A stretch of 64,000 nucleotides of DNA, taken from assembly GCA_035551355.1 (NCBI GenBank), contig DASZNF010000107.1, forward strand, positions 1-64,000. The letters are read 5' to 3'. Source of the DNA: DATATV01 sp035551355. GTDB lineage: Bacteria > Actinomycetota > Actinomycetes > Mycobacteriales > Pseudonocardiaceae. Numbering within the stretch: position 1 is the first letter of the stretch; the number at the start of each line of letters is the position of its first letter. This document shows positions 24,118 through 33,402 of this stretch, one piece after another. A program made the position numbers and the translations under genes. The notes under the pieces are model-generated. The model saw only the letters and a list, made by a program, of their open reading frames with translations. It searched no databases and was not told the origin of the DNA.

Positions 24118-27100
24118 GTGATCTTCTCCGCCATCCCGGGGCCCCAGGGCCTCTATGATCCCGCCAACGAGCGGGATGCCTGCGGTGTCGCCATGGTTGC
24201 CGACATCCGCGGGCGCCGGTCGCATCGGATCGTGTCCGATGCGCTTACCGCGCTGGCCAACCTGGAGCATCGTGGCGCCGCTGGAGCCGAGCCTACCAGC
24301 GGTGACGGTGCCGGGATCCTGGTGCAGTTGCCGGATGCCCTGCTGCGCGCCTCGGTGAATTTCGCCCTGCCCGACCCGGATCACGAGTCCGGCGAGCAGC
24401 GCTACGCGGCCGGAATCGCTTTCCTGCCACCGGATCCCGAGCAACGGGCCAAGGCGGTCGGGCTGATCGAGCGGATCGCCGCTGAGGAAAGCCTTACCGT
24501 ACTTGGCTGGCGCGATGTGCCGGTCGCGGTGGACGCCGCCGACGTCGGCCCGGCCGCACGCTCGGTCATGCCGCACTTCGCCATGCTGTTCGTCGCCGGT
24601 GAGGCCGATGCGGACGGTCACCGTCCAATCGGGATCGGGCTGGACCGGCTCACCTTCTGTCTGCGCAAGCGCGCCGAGCGGGAGACCGCGGTCGCCGACT
24701 GCGGCGCCTACTTCCCGTCGTTGTCCGCGCGGACCATGGTGTACAAGGGAATGCTCACCACCGGGCAGCTGCCCGCGTTCTTCACCGACCTGACCGACGA
24801 GCGCCTCGACTCGGCGATCGCGTTGGTGCACAGCCGTTTCTCCACCAACACCTTCCCCAGCTGGCCGCTGGCGCACCCCTACCGGTACGTCGCGCACAAC
24901 GGGGAGATCAACACGATCCGCGGCAACCGCAACCGGATGCGGGCCCGCGAGGCGCTGCTGGAATCCGAGCTCATCCCCGGCGATCTCACCCGGGTGTTCC
25001 CGATCTGCGAGCCGGAAGGTTCGGACTCGGCCTCCTTCGACGAGGTGCTGGAACTGCTGCACCTGGGCGGCCGGCCGTTGCCGCACGCGGTGATGATGAT
25101 GATCCCGGAGGCGTGGGAGAACAACGCCAGCCTGGACCCGAAGCGCCGTGCCTTCTACCAGTTCCACGCCAGCCTGATGGAGCCGTGGGACGGCCCGGCC
25201 TGTGTCACCTTCACCGACGGCACACTGGTCGGCGCGGTGCTGGACCGCAACGGGCTGCGCCCGGGCCGCTGGTGGCGCACTGCCGACGACCGGATCGTGC
25301 TGGCCAGTGAGTCCGGCGTGCTGGACATCCCGGCTGACCAGGTGGTGGCCAAGGGCCGCCTCAAGCCCGGCCGGATGTTCCTGGTGGACACCAAGGAAGG
25401 CAGGCTGGTCGCCGACGACGAGATCAAGTCGGAACTGGCAAACCTGCTGCCCTACGACGAATGGCTGCACGCCGGTCTCCTGCAACTGGACGACCTGCCC
25501 GAGCGGGAGCACGTGGTGCAGCCGCACGAATCCGTGCTGCGCCGCCAGCTCACCTTCGGCTACACCGAAGAGGAACTGCGTATCCTGCTCTCCCCGATGG
25601 CCGAGAAGGGCGCCGAGCCGATCGGCTCCATGGGCACCGACACCCCGCCCGCCGTGCTGTCCAAGCGATCCCGGCTGCTCTACGACTACTTCCAGCAGAA
25701 CTTCGCGCAGGTGACCAACCCGCCGCTGGATGCCATCCGCGAGGAGATCGTCACCTCGGTGGCCCGCATCATGGGCCCGGAGCAGAACCTGCTGGAACCG
25801 GGACCGGCCTCCTGCCGGCACATCCAGCTGCCCTACCCGGTGATCGACAACGATGAGCTGGCCAAGCTGATCCACGTCAACGACGACGGGGACCTGCCCG
25901 GTTTCGCGTGCACCGTGATCCAGGGACTGTTCGAGGTGGACGGTGGCGGCGAGGCGCTGGCCGCGGCGATCGAGCGGGTGCGCCGGGAGGCGTCCGAGGC
26001 GATCGCGGCCGGGGCCCGCACCCTGGTGCTCTCCGACCGCGACTCCGACCACCGGATGGGCCCGATTCCCTCGCTGCTGCTGGTTTCCGCGGTGCACCAC
26101 CATTTGGTGCGGACCAAGGAGCGGCTGCAAGTGGCGCTGGTCGTGGAGACCGGGGACGCCCGCGAGGTGCACCACATCGCGCTGCTGCTGGGCTACGGCG
26201 CGGCCGCGGTCAACCCCTACCTGGCCTTCGAGACCGTCGAGGACCTGGTCACCCACGGCGCGATCACCGGCATCGAACCGCGCAAGGCGGTCCGCCAGTA
26301 CGTGCAGGCCCTGGTCAAGGGCGTGCTGAAGATCATGTCCAAGATGGGCATCTCGACCGTGGGCGCCTACACCGCGGCCCAGGTGTTCGAGTCCTTCGGC
26401 CTGGCCCAGCCGGTGCTGGACGAGTACTTCATCGGCACCAACTCCAAGCTCGGCGGCGTCGGGCTGGACGTGCTGGCCGCGGAGGTCGCGCACCGGCACC
26501 GGATCGCCTACCCGGACAACCCGACCGACCGCGTGCACCGCAGGCTGGACGTGGGCGGCGAGTACGCCTGGCGGCGCGAGGGCGAACTGCACCTGTTCAC
26601 CCCGGAAACCGTGTTTCTGTTGCAGCACGCGACAAAGACCAACCAGGACAAGGTCTATCGCCGCTACACCGAGGAAGTGGAGCGGCTGGCCCGGGAGGGC
26701 GGCACGCTGCGCGGCCTGTTCGCGCTCAAGTCGCAGGACCGGCAGCCGATCTCCATCGACGAGGTCGAACCGATCGAGAACATCCTGTCCCGGTTCAACA
26801 CCGGCGCGATGTCCTACGGCTCGATCTCGGCCGAGGCGCACGAAACCCTTGCCATCGCGATGAATCGTCTCGGTGGCCGGTCCAACACCGGTGAGGGCGG
26901 CGAGGACACCGACCGGCTCTACGACCCGGAACGGCGCTCGGCGATCAAGCAGGTGGCCAGTGGCCGGTTCGGCGTGACCAGCGAATACCTGGTCAACGCC
27001 ACCGACATCCAGATCAAGATGGCGCAGGGCGCCAAGCCCGGCGAGGGCGGCCAGCTGCCCGGTTTCAAGGTGTACCCGTGGATCGCCCGCACCCGGCACT

Positions 27101-28689
27101 CCACGGCGGGCGTCGGCCTGATCTCCCCGCCGCCGCACCACGACATCTACTCCATCGAGGATCTGGCCCAGCTGATCCACGATCTGAAGAACGCCAACGA
27201 GAACGCGCGCATCCACGTCAAGCTGGTCAGCGAGCTGGGCATCGGCACGGTGGCCGCGGGCGTGTCCAAGGCGCACGCGGACGTGGTGCTGGTCTCCGGC
27301 CACGACGGCGGCACCGGCGCCGCCCCGTTGAACTCGCTCAAGCACGCGGGCACCCCGTGGGAGATCGGCCTGGCCGAGGTGCAGCAAACGTTGCTGCTCA
27401 ACGGTTTGCGCGACCGGATCACCGTGCAGGTGGACGGCGCCATGAAGACCGGGCGGGACGTGCTGATCGCCGCGCTGCTCGGGGCCGAGGAGTACGGCTT
27501 CGCCACGGCGCCGCTGGTGGTCGCCGGCTGCGTGATGATGCGGGTCTGCCACCTGGACACCTGCCCGGTCGGTGTGGCCACGCAGAATCCGGAGCTGCGC
27601 AAGCGCTACACCGGCAAGCCGGAGTTCGTGGAGAACTACTTCCGGTTCGTGGCCCAGGAAGTTCGGGAACTGTTGGCAGAGCTGGGTTTCCGCACCATCG
27701 ACGAGGCCGTCGGACATGCCGAGCTGCTCAACACCGACGCCGCCATAGACCACTGGAAGGCCAGCGGGCTGGACCTCACGCCGGTGTTCACCGTGCCCGA
27801 GACCCGGTACGGCACCGCCCGGCGGCGGGTGCGCGGCCAGGACCACGGCCTGGAACTGGCGCTGGACCGCACCATCATCCAGCTGGCCGAGGCGGCCCTT
27901 GAGGACGCGCACCCGGTGAAGCTGGAACTGCCGGTGCGCAACGTGAACCGGACCGTCGGCACCCTGCTGGGCGCCGAGGTCACCCGCCGCTACGGCGGCG
28001 AGGGCCTGCCCGATGACACCGTGCACGTCACCCTCAACGGGTCGGCCGGTCAGTCGCTGGGCGCGTTCCTGCCCTCGGGCATCACGCTGGAGATGATCGG
28101 CGACGCCAACGACTACGTGGGCAAGGGCCTGTCCGGCGGCCGGGTGATCGTGCGCCCGCACCCGGAGTCCATGTTCGCCGCGGAGGGCCAGGTGATCGCG
28201 GGCAACGTGATCGGCTATGGCGCCACCGGCGGCGAGCTGTTCCTGCGGGGCCGGGTCGGCGAGCGGTTCTGCGTGCGCAACTCCGGTGCGCTGGCCGTCT
28301 GCGAGGGCGTGGGCGACCACGCCTTCGAGTACATGACCGGCGGTCGCGCGGTGGTGCTCGGGCCGACCGGGCGCAACATGGCGGCCGGCATGTCCGGCGG
28401 CATCGGCTTCGTGCTGGACCTGGATCCCGCGCTGGCCAACGAGGAAATGGTGGAGCTGCAACGGCCGACGGCCGAGGATCTGCGCTGGCTGCGCGAGATC
28501 GTGCAGCGCCACCAGGAGTACACCGATTCCACCATCGCCGCCTCGCTGCTGGGTGACTGGCCGCGGCGTTCGGCGGGCTTCACCAGGGTGATGCCCAAGG
28601 ACTTCCAGCGGGTGCTGGAGGCGGAGCGGATCGCGAAGGCCCAGGGCCGCGATGTGGACGAGGCCATCATGGAGGCGACCCGTGGCTGA
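24118..28689 (+). CDS. gltB: Glutamate synthase (NADPH), large subunit
   Basis: GltB transfers the amide of glutamine to 2-oxoglutarate. The 1523-residue protein has a short propeptide ending before the catalytic cysteine (RDACGVAMVADI), and a class II amidotransferase domain with HSRFSTNTFPSW and HNGEINTIRGNRNRM. These are followed by the central domain and the FMN synthase domain with the [3Fe-4S] ligands CVMMRVCHLDTCPVG. The C-terminal GxGxG domain contains GGELFLRGRVGERFCVRNSG. I start at GTG 24118, seven bases after GAGGGAGG; the frame is open further upstream without homology. Its last codons overlap the gltD start. Confidence 0.95.
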   Translation: MIFSAIPGPQGLYDPANERDACGVAMVADIRGRRSHRIVSDALTALANLEHRGAAGAEPTSGDGAGILVQLPDALLRASVNFALPDPDHESGEQRYAAGIAFLPPDPEQRAKAVGLIERIAAEESLTVLGWRDVPVAVDAADVGPAARSVMPHFAMLFVAGEADADGHRPIGIGLDRLTFCLRKRAERETAVADCGAYFPSLSARTMVYKGMLTTGQLPAFFTDLTDERLDSAIALVHSRFSTNTFPSWPLAHPYRYVAHNGEINTIRGNRNRMRAREALLESELIPGDLTRVFPICEPEGSDSASFDEVLELLHLGGRPLPHAVMMMIPEAWENNASLDPKRRAFYQFHASLMEPWDGPACVTFTDGTLVGAVLDRNGLRPGRWWRTADDRIVLASESGVLDIPADQVVAKGRLKPGRMFLVDTKEGRLVADDEIKSELANLLPYDEWLHAGLLQLDDLPEREHVVQPHESVLRRQLTFGYTEEELRILLSPMAEKGAEPIGSMGTDTPPAVLSKRSRLLYDYFQQNFAQVTNPPLDAIREEIVTSVARIMGPEQNLLEPGPASCRHIQLPYPVIDNDELAKLIHVNDDGDLPGFACTVIQGLFEVDGGGEALAAAIERVRREASEAIAAGARTLVLSDRDSDHRMGPIPSLLLVSAVHHHLVRTKERLQVALVVETGDAREVHHIALLLGYGAAAVNPYLAFETVEDLVTHGAITGIEPRKAVRQYVQALVKGVLKIMSKMGISTVGAYTAAQVFESFGLAQPVLDEYFIGTNSKLGGVGLDVLAAEVAHRHRIAYPDNPTDRVHRRLDVGGEYAWRREGELHLFTPETVFLLQHATKTNQDKVYRRYTEEVERLAREGGTLRGLFALKSQDRQPISIDEVEPIENILSRFNTGAMSYGSISAEAHETLAIAMNRLGGRSNTGEGGEDTDRLYDPERRSAIKQVASGRFGVTSEYLVNATDIQIKMAQGAKPGEGGQLPGFKVYPWIARTRHSTAGVGLISPPPHHDIYSIEDLAQLIHDLKNANENARIHVKLVSELGIGTVAAGVSKAHADVVLVSGHDGGTGAAPLNSLKHAGTPWEIGLAEVQQTLLLNGLRDRITVQVDGAMKTGRDVLIAALLGAEEYGFATAPLVVAGCVMMRVCHLDTCPVGVATQNPELRKRYTGKPEFVENYFRFVAQEVRELLAELGFRTIDEAVGHAELLNTDAAIDHWKASGLDLTPVFTVPETRYGTARRRVRGQDHGLELALDRTIIQLAEAALEDAHPVKLELPVRNVNRTVGTLLGAEVTRRYGGEGLPDDTVHVTLNGSAGQSLGAFLPSGITLEMIGDANDYVGKGLSGGRVIVRPHPESMFAAEGQVIAGNVIGYGATGGELFLRGRVGERFCVRNSGALAVCEGVGDHAFEYMTGGRAVVLGPTGRNMAAGMSGGIGFVLDLDPALANEEMVELQRPTAEDLRWLREIVQRHQEYTDSTIAASLLGDWPRRSAGFTRVMPKDFQRVLEAERIAKAQGRDVDEAIMEATRG

Positions 28690-30202
28690 CCCGCACGGTT
28701 TTCTCAAGCACCGCCGCACCGAACATCCCAAGCGGGCCAAGGACGAGCGGATCGGCGACTGGCACGAGGTGTATGAGCAGCTGCCGCCCGCGGAGCGGGC
28801 CAAGCAGGTCAGCACCCAGGCTGCGCGCTGCATGGACTGCGGTATCCCGTTCTGCCACTCCGGCTCCGCGGGCTGTCCGCTGGGCAACCTGATCCCGGAG
28901 TGGAACGACTTCGTGCGCCAGGACGAGTGGGCCGCGGCCGGGGAACGGTTGCACGCCACCAACAACTTCCCGGAATTCACCGGAAGGTTGTGCCCGGCGC
29001 CGTGTGAGTCCGCGTGCGTGCTGGCCATCTCGCACGACGCCGGTGGCGCGGTGGCCATCAAGCGGGTCGAGCAGGCCATCGCGGACAAGGCATGGGACGC
29101 CGGTTATGTGCAGCCGCGTCCGTCCACTGTGGCCAGCGGCAAGAAGGTCGCGGTGGTCGGCTCCGGACCGGCCGGGCTGGCCGCGGCCCAGCAGCTGACC
29201 CGGGCCGGGCACGAGGTCACCGTGTACGAGCGGGACGACCGGCTCGGCGGCCTGCTGCGCTACGGGATTCCCGAGTTCAAAATGGAGAAGTCGGTGCTGG
29301 ACCGGCGCCTGGCGCAGCTGCGCGCGGAGGGCACGAAGTTCGTGACCGGCTGCGAGGTCGGCGGTTCCGGCAAGGGCGACCTGACGGTCGAGCAGCTGCG
29401 GGCCCGCTACGACGCGGTGGTGCTCGCGGTGGGCGCGCTGCGCGGCCGGGACGCGGCGGAGACCGAGGGGCGCGAGCTGGCCGGGGTGCACCTGGCCATG
29501 GAGCACCTGGTGCCGGCCAACCGGGCGTGCGAGGGCGACGAGCCCAGCCCGATCGACGCGGCCGGCAAGCACGTGATCATCATCGGCGGCGGCGACACCG
29601 GCGCGGACTGCTACGGCACCGCGACCCGGCAGGGCGCGGCCAGCGTGACCCAGCTCGACCAGTACCCGCGCCCGCCCGAGGCGCGCGACGACGATCGTTC
29701 GCCGTGGCCGACCTGGCCCTACATCCTGCGCACGTACCCCGTGCACGAGGAGTCGGGCGAGCGCAAGTTCGCGGTCGCGGTGAAGCGGTTCATCGGCGAC
29801 GAGACCGGCAATGTCACCGCGATCGAGCTGGCCGAGGTGCGGGTGCACAAGGACCCGGAAACCGGGCGGCGTGAGGTGATCCCGACCACCGAGCAGACCG
29901 AGGTGCTGCCCGCGGACCTGGTGCTGCTGGCCATCGGCTTCGAAGGTGTCGAGCAGATGCCGCTGCTGGACGGGCTGGACCTGACGTTGACCGGCCGCGG
30001 CACCCTGGCCTGCGGCTCGGACTGGCAGACCGACGCGCCCGGCGTGTTCGTCTGCGGCGACGCCCACCGCGGCGCTTCCCTTGTGGTGTGGGCGATCGCG
30101 GAGGGCCGCTCGGCCGCCGCCGCGGTCGACGCCTACCTGACCGGGGCCTCGGACCTGCCCTCGCCGGTCATCCCCAACCAGCTGCCGCTGGCGGTGGTCT
30201 GA
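28682..30202 (+). CDS. gltD: Glutamate synthase (NADPH), small subunit
   Basis: GltD passes electrons from NADPH through FAD and two [4Fe-4S] clusters to GltB. The 506-residue protein has the N-terminal cluster cysteines (CMDCGIPFC, CPLGNLIPEW, CPAPCESAC), the FAD-binding VVGSGPAGLAAAQQL and the NADPH-binding IIGGGDTGADCYG. Its closing GVFVCGDAHRGASLVVWAI is typical. The start GTG 28682 overlaps the gltB stop by 8 nt, giving coupled expression of the two subunits. Confidence 0.95.
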   Translation: MADPHGFLKHRRTEHPKRAKDERIGDWHEVYEQLPPAERAKQVSTQAARCMDCGIPFCHSGSAGCPLGNLIPEWNDFVRQDEWAAAGERLHATNNFPEFTGRLCPAPCESACVLAISHDAGGAVAIKRVEQAIADKAWDAGYVQPRPSTVASGKKVAVVGSGPAGLAAAQQLTRAGHEVTVYERDDRLGGLLRYGIPEFKMEKSVLDRRLAQLRAEGTKFVTGCEVGGSGKGDLTVEQLRARYDAVVLAVGALRGRDAAETEGRELAGVHLAMEHLVPANRACEGDEPSPIDAAGKHVIIIGGGDTGADCYGTATRQGAASVTQLDQYPRPPEARDDDRSPWPTWPYILRTYPVHEESGERKFAVAVKRFIGDETGNVTAIELAEVRVHKDPETGRREVIPTTEQTEVLPADLVLLAIGFEGVEQMPLLDGLDLTLTGRGTLACGSDWQTDAPGVFVCGDAHRGASLVVWAIAEGRSAAAAVDAYLTGASDLPSPVIPNQLPLAVV

Positions 30203-30207
30203 ACTTT

Positions 30208-30243
30208 CGGTGTGGCCTCCTCAACGGAGCGGAGGCCACACCG
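30208..30243. terminator. Terminator between gltD and the vapC-type gene
   Basis: A perfect 13-bp stem (CGGTGTGGCCTCC and its complement) with a 10-nt loop begins six bases past the gltD stop. The same hairpin could serve the convergent toxin gene. Confidence 0.8.
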
Positions 30244-30341
30244 ATGCGTTTCTTCTGGTGTGGTGCCCGCAATCTGCGTCCAGCCTTGATCATTTTCGGT
30301 CCGCTGGAGCGTGGGCGCTCCTGCGGATTGGAAGTTTCGGG

Positions 30342-30731
30342 TCAGTCCCGACCCCATACCGCGCATCCGCGTTCGGATGCGGCCTTTGCCAGGCGCTCGT
30401 CGAAGGTGACAAGGCTGGCATTGGACTGCTCCGCGGCCAGTAGCGCGCAACAGTCCGGCATCTTCAGTGCGGTGGCCGCGCGTATCGAGGCCAGGCGCAT
30501 CGGCGCGTCCGGCGGCAGGGCGATCGTGTCGATCCTCAGTCGCCGTAGCACCGAAGCCATGATTCCGAGATTGCCGGTACGGGTCGGCCCGACCAGCACC
30601 TCGCCCAGGCTGAGGGGACTGATGCCGAACGGCTCTTCGGCATTCTGCAGAAAAACCTCGTTCGCCTGATCGTGCTGCGCGTCAGTCGGGTTGAGATAGG
30701 CGATGAGCGCGCATGCGTCCAGGACGATCAC
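30342..30731 (-). CDS. PIN-domain toxin (VapC-type)
   Basis: A 129-residue PIN-domain ribonuclease. Acidic catalytic residues are visible in MIVLDACALIAYLN (Asp5), SLGEVLVGP (Glu44), MPDCCALLAAE (Asp93) and LVTFDERLA (Asp110 region). VapC toxins cut specific tRNA or rRNA sites and are neutralised by a small partner. The gene starts at an ATGA overlap with the upstream small gene, the standard vapBC layout. The cleavage target cannot be predicted. Confidence 0.82.
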   Translation of the reverse strand: MIVLDACALIAYLNPTDAQHDQANEVFLQNAEEPFGISPLSLGEVLVGPTRTGNLGIMASVLRRLRIDTIALPPDAPMRLASIRAATALKMPDCCALLAAEQSNASLVTFDERLAKAASERGCAVWGRD

Positions 30732-30997
30732 TCCGGCCAGCCTTCGCGCAGCTCGGCGAGGTAGTCATCCTCGTAGACACCCGGCAGGGCGCCGCTCATC
30801 TCCCTGATCGCAGCGCGCCGCGCGGCCACAGAGTGCTCGTGTTGCCCGACCACCACCTTGTGACCTTCCTCCACCAGGTGCATGAGCAGTTTCGTGCGAT
30901 TGTCGCTGTCTTCTGGCCAGAGTTTCGCCGCGTCGTCGAGAGCCTGCGCGACCGGCTCGGTCTCGGTGACCATGTGCCGCGGCCGGGTAGTGGGCAT
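30728..30997 (-). CDS. Putative antitoxin of the VapC-type toxin
   Basis: An 89-residue protein coupled to the PIN gene by ATGA. The middle (DDAAKLWPEDSDNRTKLLMHLVEEGHKVVV) looks like a ribbon-helix-helix-like or related antitoxin fold. The acidic C-terminus (VYEDDYLAELREGWPE) would wrap the toxin. I chose the ATG at 30997; a GTG at 31021 would extend into a perfect inverted repeat. It is identified by position and size more than by a recognisable family. Confidence 0.65.
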   Translation of the reverse strand: MPTTRPRHMVTETEPVAQALDDAAKLWPEDSDNRTKLLMHLVEEGHKVVVGQHEHSVAARRAAIREMSGALPGVYEDDYLAELREGWPE

Positions 30998-30999
30998 AC

Positions 31000-31037
31000 G
31001 CCAGGTGTAGCACCTTGGCACTAGTGCTACACCTGGC
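31000..31037 (-). promoter_or_regulatory. Perfect inverted repeat: TA operator or ArsR-gene terminator
   Basis: GCCAGGTGTAGCAC, 10-nt spacer, GTGCTACACCTGGC is a perfect 14-bp inverted repeat. It starts 3 bp upstream of the antitoxin ATG and lies 12 bp past the stop of the ArsR-SRPBCC gene on the same strand. It could terminate that transcript, serve as the antitoxin operator, or do both. Confidence 0.6.
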
Positions 31038-31048
31038 TTGATCCGCCC

Positions 31049-31834
31049 TCAGCTGTTGTACATCAGCGAGCCCGGCGTGGTCAGTTCCTGGCCGGTCTCC
31101 AGCCACGTCTTCAGCCCGGACAGGATCATCGGCCATCCGCCGAAGATCTGGTCGTTGGCGCCTTCGCGCAACTGATCGTGCGTCACCGTCAACCGGCACG
31201 AGTCGCCGACCGGTTCGATATCCCAGGTCACCCGGGACGCGCCTTCGCTGCGCACGTCCTCGCTCCACAGCGCGGTCATGGTGTGCACCAGCTTGCGTGG
31301 CGGGTCCACCGTCAGCACCTCGCCCTCGCCGAGCTGCACGCCCGCCCCGGGGTGCCCCATCTCCATCTTCGAGCCGGGCTGCCAGTCGGATCTGACCTGC
31401 GCGCCGAAGTTGTACCTGGCCCGGATCTCCCCGTCGGTGATCGCCTCCCACAGCCGCTCGGGGGTGGTGCGGATGTAGATCTCGAAGATCTTTTCCATCG
31501 AAGTCTCCAACCTGTCCTTCAGCCCGGACAGCGTGGCCGCCCAGGGCTCGGCGTATTTGCTCACCCACCGGTCGTGGATGAGCCGGATCGGGACCGGGTT
31601 CAGGAAATGGAGCTTCTCGCGGCCCCGCCGCCTGGTGACCACGAGGCCGGCCTCCTCGAGTTGCTTCAGATGCTTCATCACCCCGAAGCGCGACATCTCG
31701 AAGCGCTCCTCCAGCGCGCTCAGTGTCTGCCCGTCGGACCGGAACAGCTCGTCGAGCAGTTCCCGCCGCGTCGGGTCGGCCAGGGCTTTGAACACCGCGT
31801 CCACGAGAGAGAAGATATGTGACCCTTTGGTCAC
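31049..31834 (-). CDS. ArsR-type HTH fused to an SRPBCC (AHSA1-like) domain
   Basis: This 261-residue protein joins two parts that are usually separate genes. Residues 10-95 are an ArsR winged helix (VFKALADPTRRELLDELF, then LSALEERFEMSRFGVMKHLKQLEEAGLVV). Residues 110-261 are a START/SRPBCC ligand pocket (EKIFEIYIRTTPERLWEAITDGEIRARY, closing ILSGLKTWLETGQEL). A one-protein sensor-repressor is plausible, with a hydrophobic ligand bound by SRPBCC. An 8+4+8 palindrome overlaps the first codons, so the true start may be GTG 31804 (VDAVFKAL); 31834 is the longest frame. The ligand is unknown. Confidence 0.85.
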   Translation of the reverse strand: MTKGSHIFSLVDAVFKALADPTRRELLDELFRSDGQTLSALEERFEMSRFGVMKHLKQLEEAGLVVTRRRGREKLHFLNPVPIRLIHDRWVSKYAEPWAATLSGLKDRLETSMEKIFEIYIRTTPERLWEAITDGEIRARYNFGAQVRSDWQPGSKMEMGHPGAGVQLGEGEVLTVDPPRKLVHTMTALWSEDVRSEGASRVTWDIEPVGDSCRLTVTHDQLREGANDQIFGGWPMILSGLKTWLETGQELTTPGSLMYNS

Positions 31835-31836
31835 AT
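31817..31836 (-). promoter_or_regulatory. Candidate autoregulatory operator of the ArsR fusion
   Basis: ATGTGACCCTTTGGTCACAT is a perfect 8-bp inverted repeat around CTTT. It sits exactly at the 5' end of the ArsR-SRPBCC frame, where an ArsR repressor would block its own transcription. Confidence 0.65.
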
Positions 31837-31860
31837 GTCAATACCCGCGCTCCGGACCTG

Positions 31861-31899
31861 GCGATGCCCCCTCGCCGCGTGGGGACGAGGGGGCATCGC
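31861..31899 (-). terminator. Terminator of the S53 peptidase gene
   Basis: A perfect 14-bp stem (GCGATGCCCCCTCG and its complement) with an 11-nt loop lies about 50 nt past the protease stop. Confidence 0.75.
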
Positions 31900-31951
31900 G
31901 CCGCCTACCGCCGGAGCCGGTCGGGGTGGGCTCGGCGGTCGGCGGTCCGGA

Positions 31952-33223
31952 TCAGAACGCTCCAGTTCCGTCCGGGGTACCCAGGCCGGTCGGGCCGTCG
32001 TAGCCCGCCTTGGCGGTGCACAGGTAAGTGCCGCCGCAACTGCCGTTGCTGCCGCTGGTCACGTCGTTGAGGTCACCGGTGTCCGCGTACAGCGTGGCTG
32101 CGGAGTTGGCCGAGGCCGCGTTGCCGGCCAGCGCGTACACCGAGGCGATGATCGGCGAGGCCACGCTCGTGCCGCCGAACTCCATCCAGCCCGACATGCC
32201 GCCGGACGCCGTACTGTCGAACACCGCGACCCCGGTGTTCGGGTCGGCCACCGCGCTCACGTCGGCCACCGTCCGCCGGGCGCACCCGGTGTCCTTCTGC
32301 CAGGTCGGCTTGGCGATCACGGCCGAGCAACCGCTGCCCGCACCGCTCCACGCGGTCTCGCTCCAGCCGCGCGTACTGCCGGACTTGGTCAGGCTGGTAC
32401 CACCGACGGCGACCACGCTCCCGGCGGCCGCGGGGAACTCCACGCCGAACCCGCCGTCACCGGAGCTGGCGGTCAGCACCACGCCGGTGTGCTTGTAGAA
32501 CTGGGTCGCCTCCGACGCCTCGGCCGAGCTCTCGCCGCCGCCGTAGCTGTTGGACACGTACTTCGCGCCCAGGGTGACCGCTTCGTTCACCGCGGCACCC
32601 AGGTCGGTCAGCGCGGAACTCGTGGCCTCGACCAGCAGGATGTTGCAGTTCGGGCAGACCGCGGACACCATGTCGATGTCCAGCGACTCCTCCTCGGCCC
32701 AGCCGGCGTTGGTCGCCGGGTAGCTGGTCGCGCCGGTCTGGCTTGACTTGGCGAAACACGGGGTCGTGCTGGACTTCACCGCGCCGGGCGCGCACGAGGT
32801 CACCGCCGCGATGCCGAACTGCGTCCGGTAGGTGTTCAGGTCGGACAACGCGTTCGGGTCGTTGAAGGCGTCCACGATGCCCACGGTGGTCCCGGCTCCC
32901 GCGCTCTTCGCGGCGCTGGCCAGGTTGTAGGCCGACTGCAGATCGCTCGGGCCGAAACCGGCCGGCGTGGCGCCGGGGCGGGCGTGCATGTGCTCGGCGG
33001 TGCTGTGCACATCCATCCGGCGCCAGGAGTCGCAGGCCGCGTAACCGGTCGCCGGGGTCGCATCGCAGTTCCGCTCGGACGTCGGCGTCGCGGCGGCGGC
33101 AGCGCTGTTGTGCTGGATCGCCGGGCTCGCGTCCGTGCTCGTGTGCGGGCTGGCATAAGCGATGCTCGCGGCGGCCACCACGGAGCCCGCCACGGCGGCA
33201 ACGATGATTACTCGGCGCACCAA
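31952..33223 (-). CDS. Secreted S53-family (sedolisin-like) serine peptidase
   Basis: This 423-residue protein has a signal peptide (residues 1-24). The S53 catalytic set is readable: Glu178 and Asp182 in WAEEESLDIDMV, oxyanion Asp256 in ASSGDGG, and nucleophile Ser353 in FGGTSVASP. The catalytic domain starts near GFGPSDLQSAYNL (residue 89). The region between signal and domain is only about 65 residues, far shorter than the ~180-residue inhibitory prodomain of kumamolisin. Sedolisins act in acidic conditions on extracellular proteins. Six or more cysteines suggest disulphides. Whether it is self-processed is unclear. Confidence 0.88.
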   Translation of the reverse strand: MVRRVIIVAAVAGSVVAAASIAYASPHTSTDASPAIQHNSAAAAATPTSERNCDATPATGYAACDSWRRMDVHSTAEHMHARPGATPAGFGPSDLQSAYNLASAAKSAGAGTTVGIVDAFNDPNALSDLNTYRTQFGIAAVTSCAPGAVKSSTTPCFAKSSQTGATSYPATNAGWAEEESLDIDMVSAVCPNCNILLVEATSSALTDLGAAVNEAVTLGAKYVSNSYGGGESSAEASEATQFYKHTGVVLTASSGDGGFGVEFPAAAGSVVAVGGTSLTKSGSTRGWSETAWSGAGSGCSAVIAKPTWQKDTGCARRTVADVSAVADPNTGVAVFDSTASGGMSGWMEFGGTSVASPIIASVYALAGNAASANSAATLYADTGDLNDVTSGSNGSCGGTYLCTAKAGYDGPTGLGTPDGTGAF

Positions 33224-33402
33224 TACCTCCTACCGTCTGCAGGGCCTCGAAATCATCGAGGTGGACGGGAGATTAGTACGCCGAAACGCCGCAATCAGTA
33301 ATGTCAGCTTTAAGCATTTCAACAGTTGACGCGGCGATATTCACAAGGAAATCGTAATGGGCCGAGGGAGGGTGGTCCGGGCGGCCGTTCGCCGCACCGG
33401 CG

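Noticed and set aside
24022..29088. A 1688-codon open frame on the minus strand across gltB
   Set aside because: It is antisense to a clear GltB/GltD reading and has no domain. Long antisense frames are expected at this GC content.
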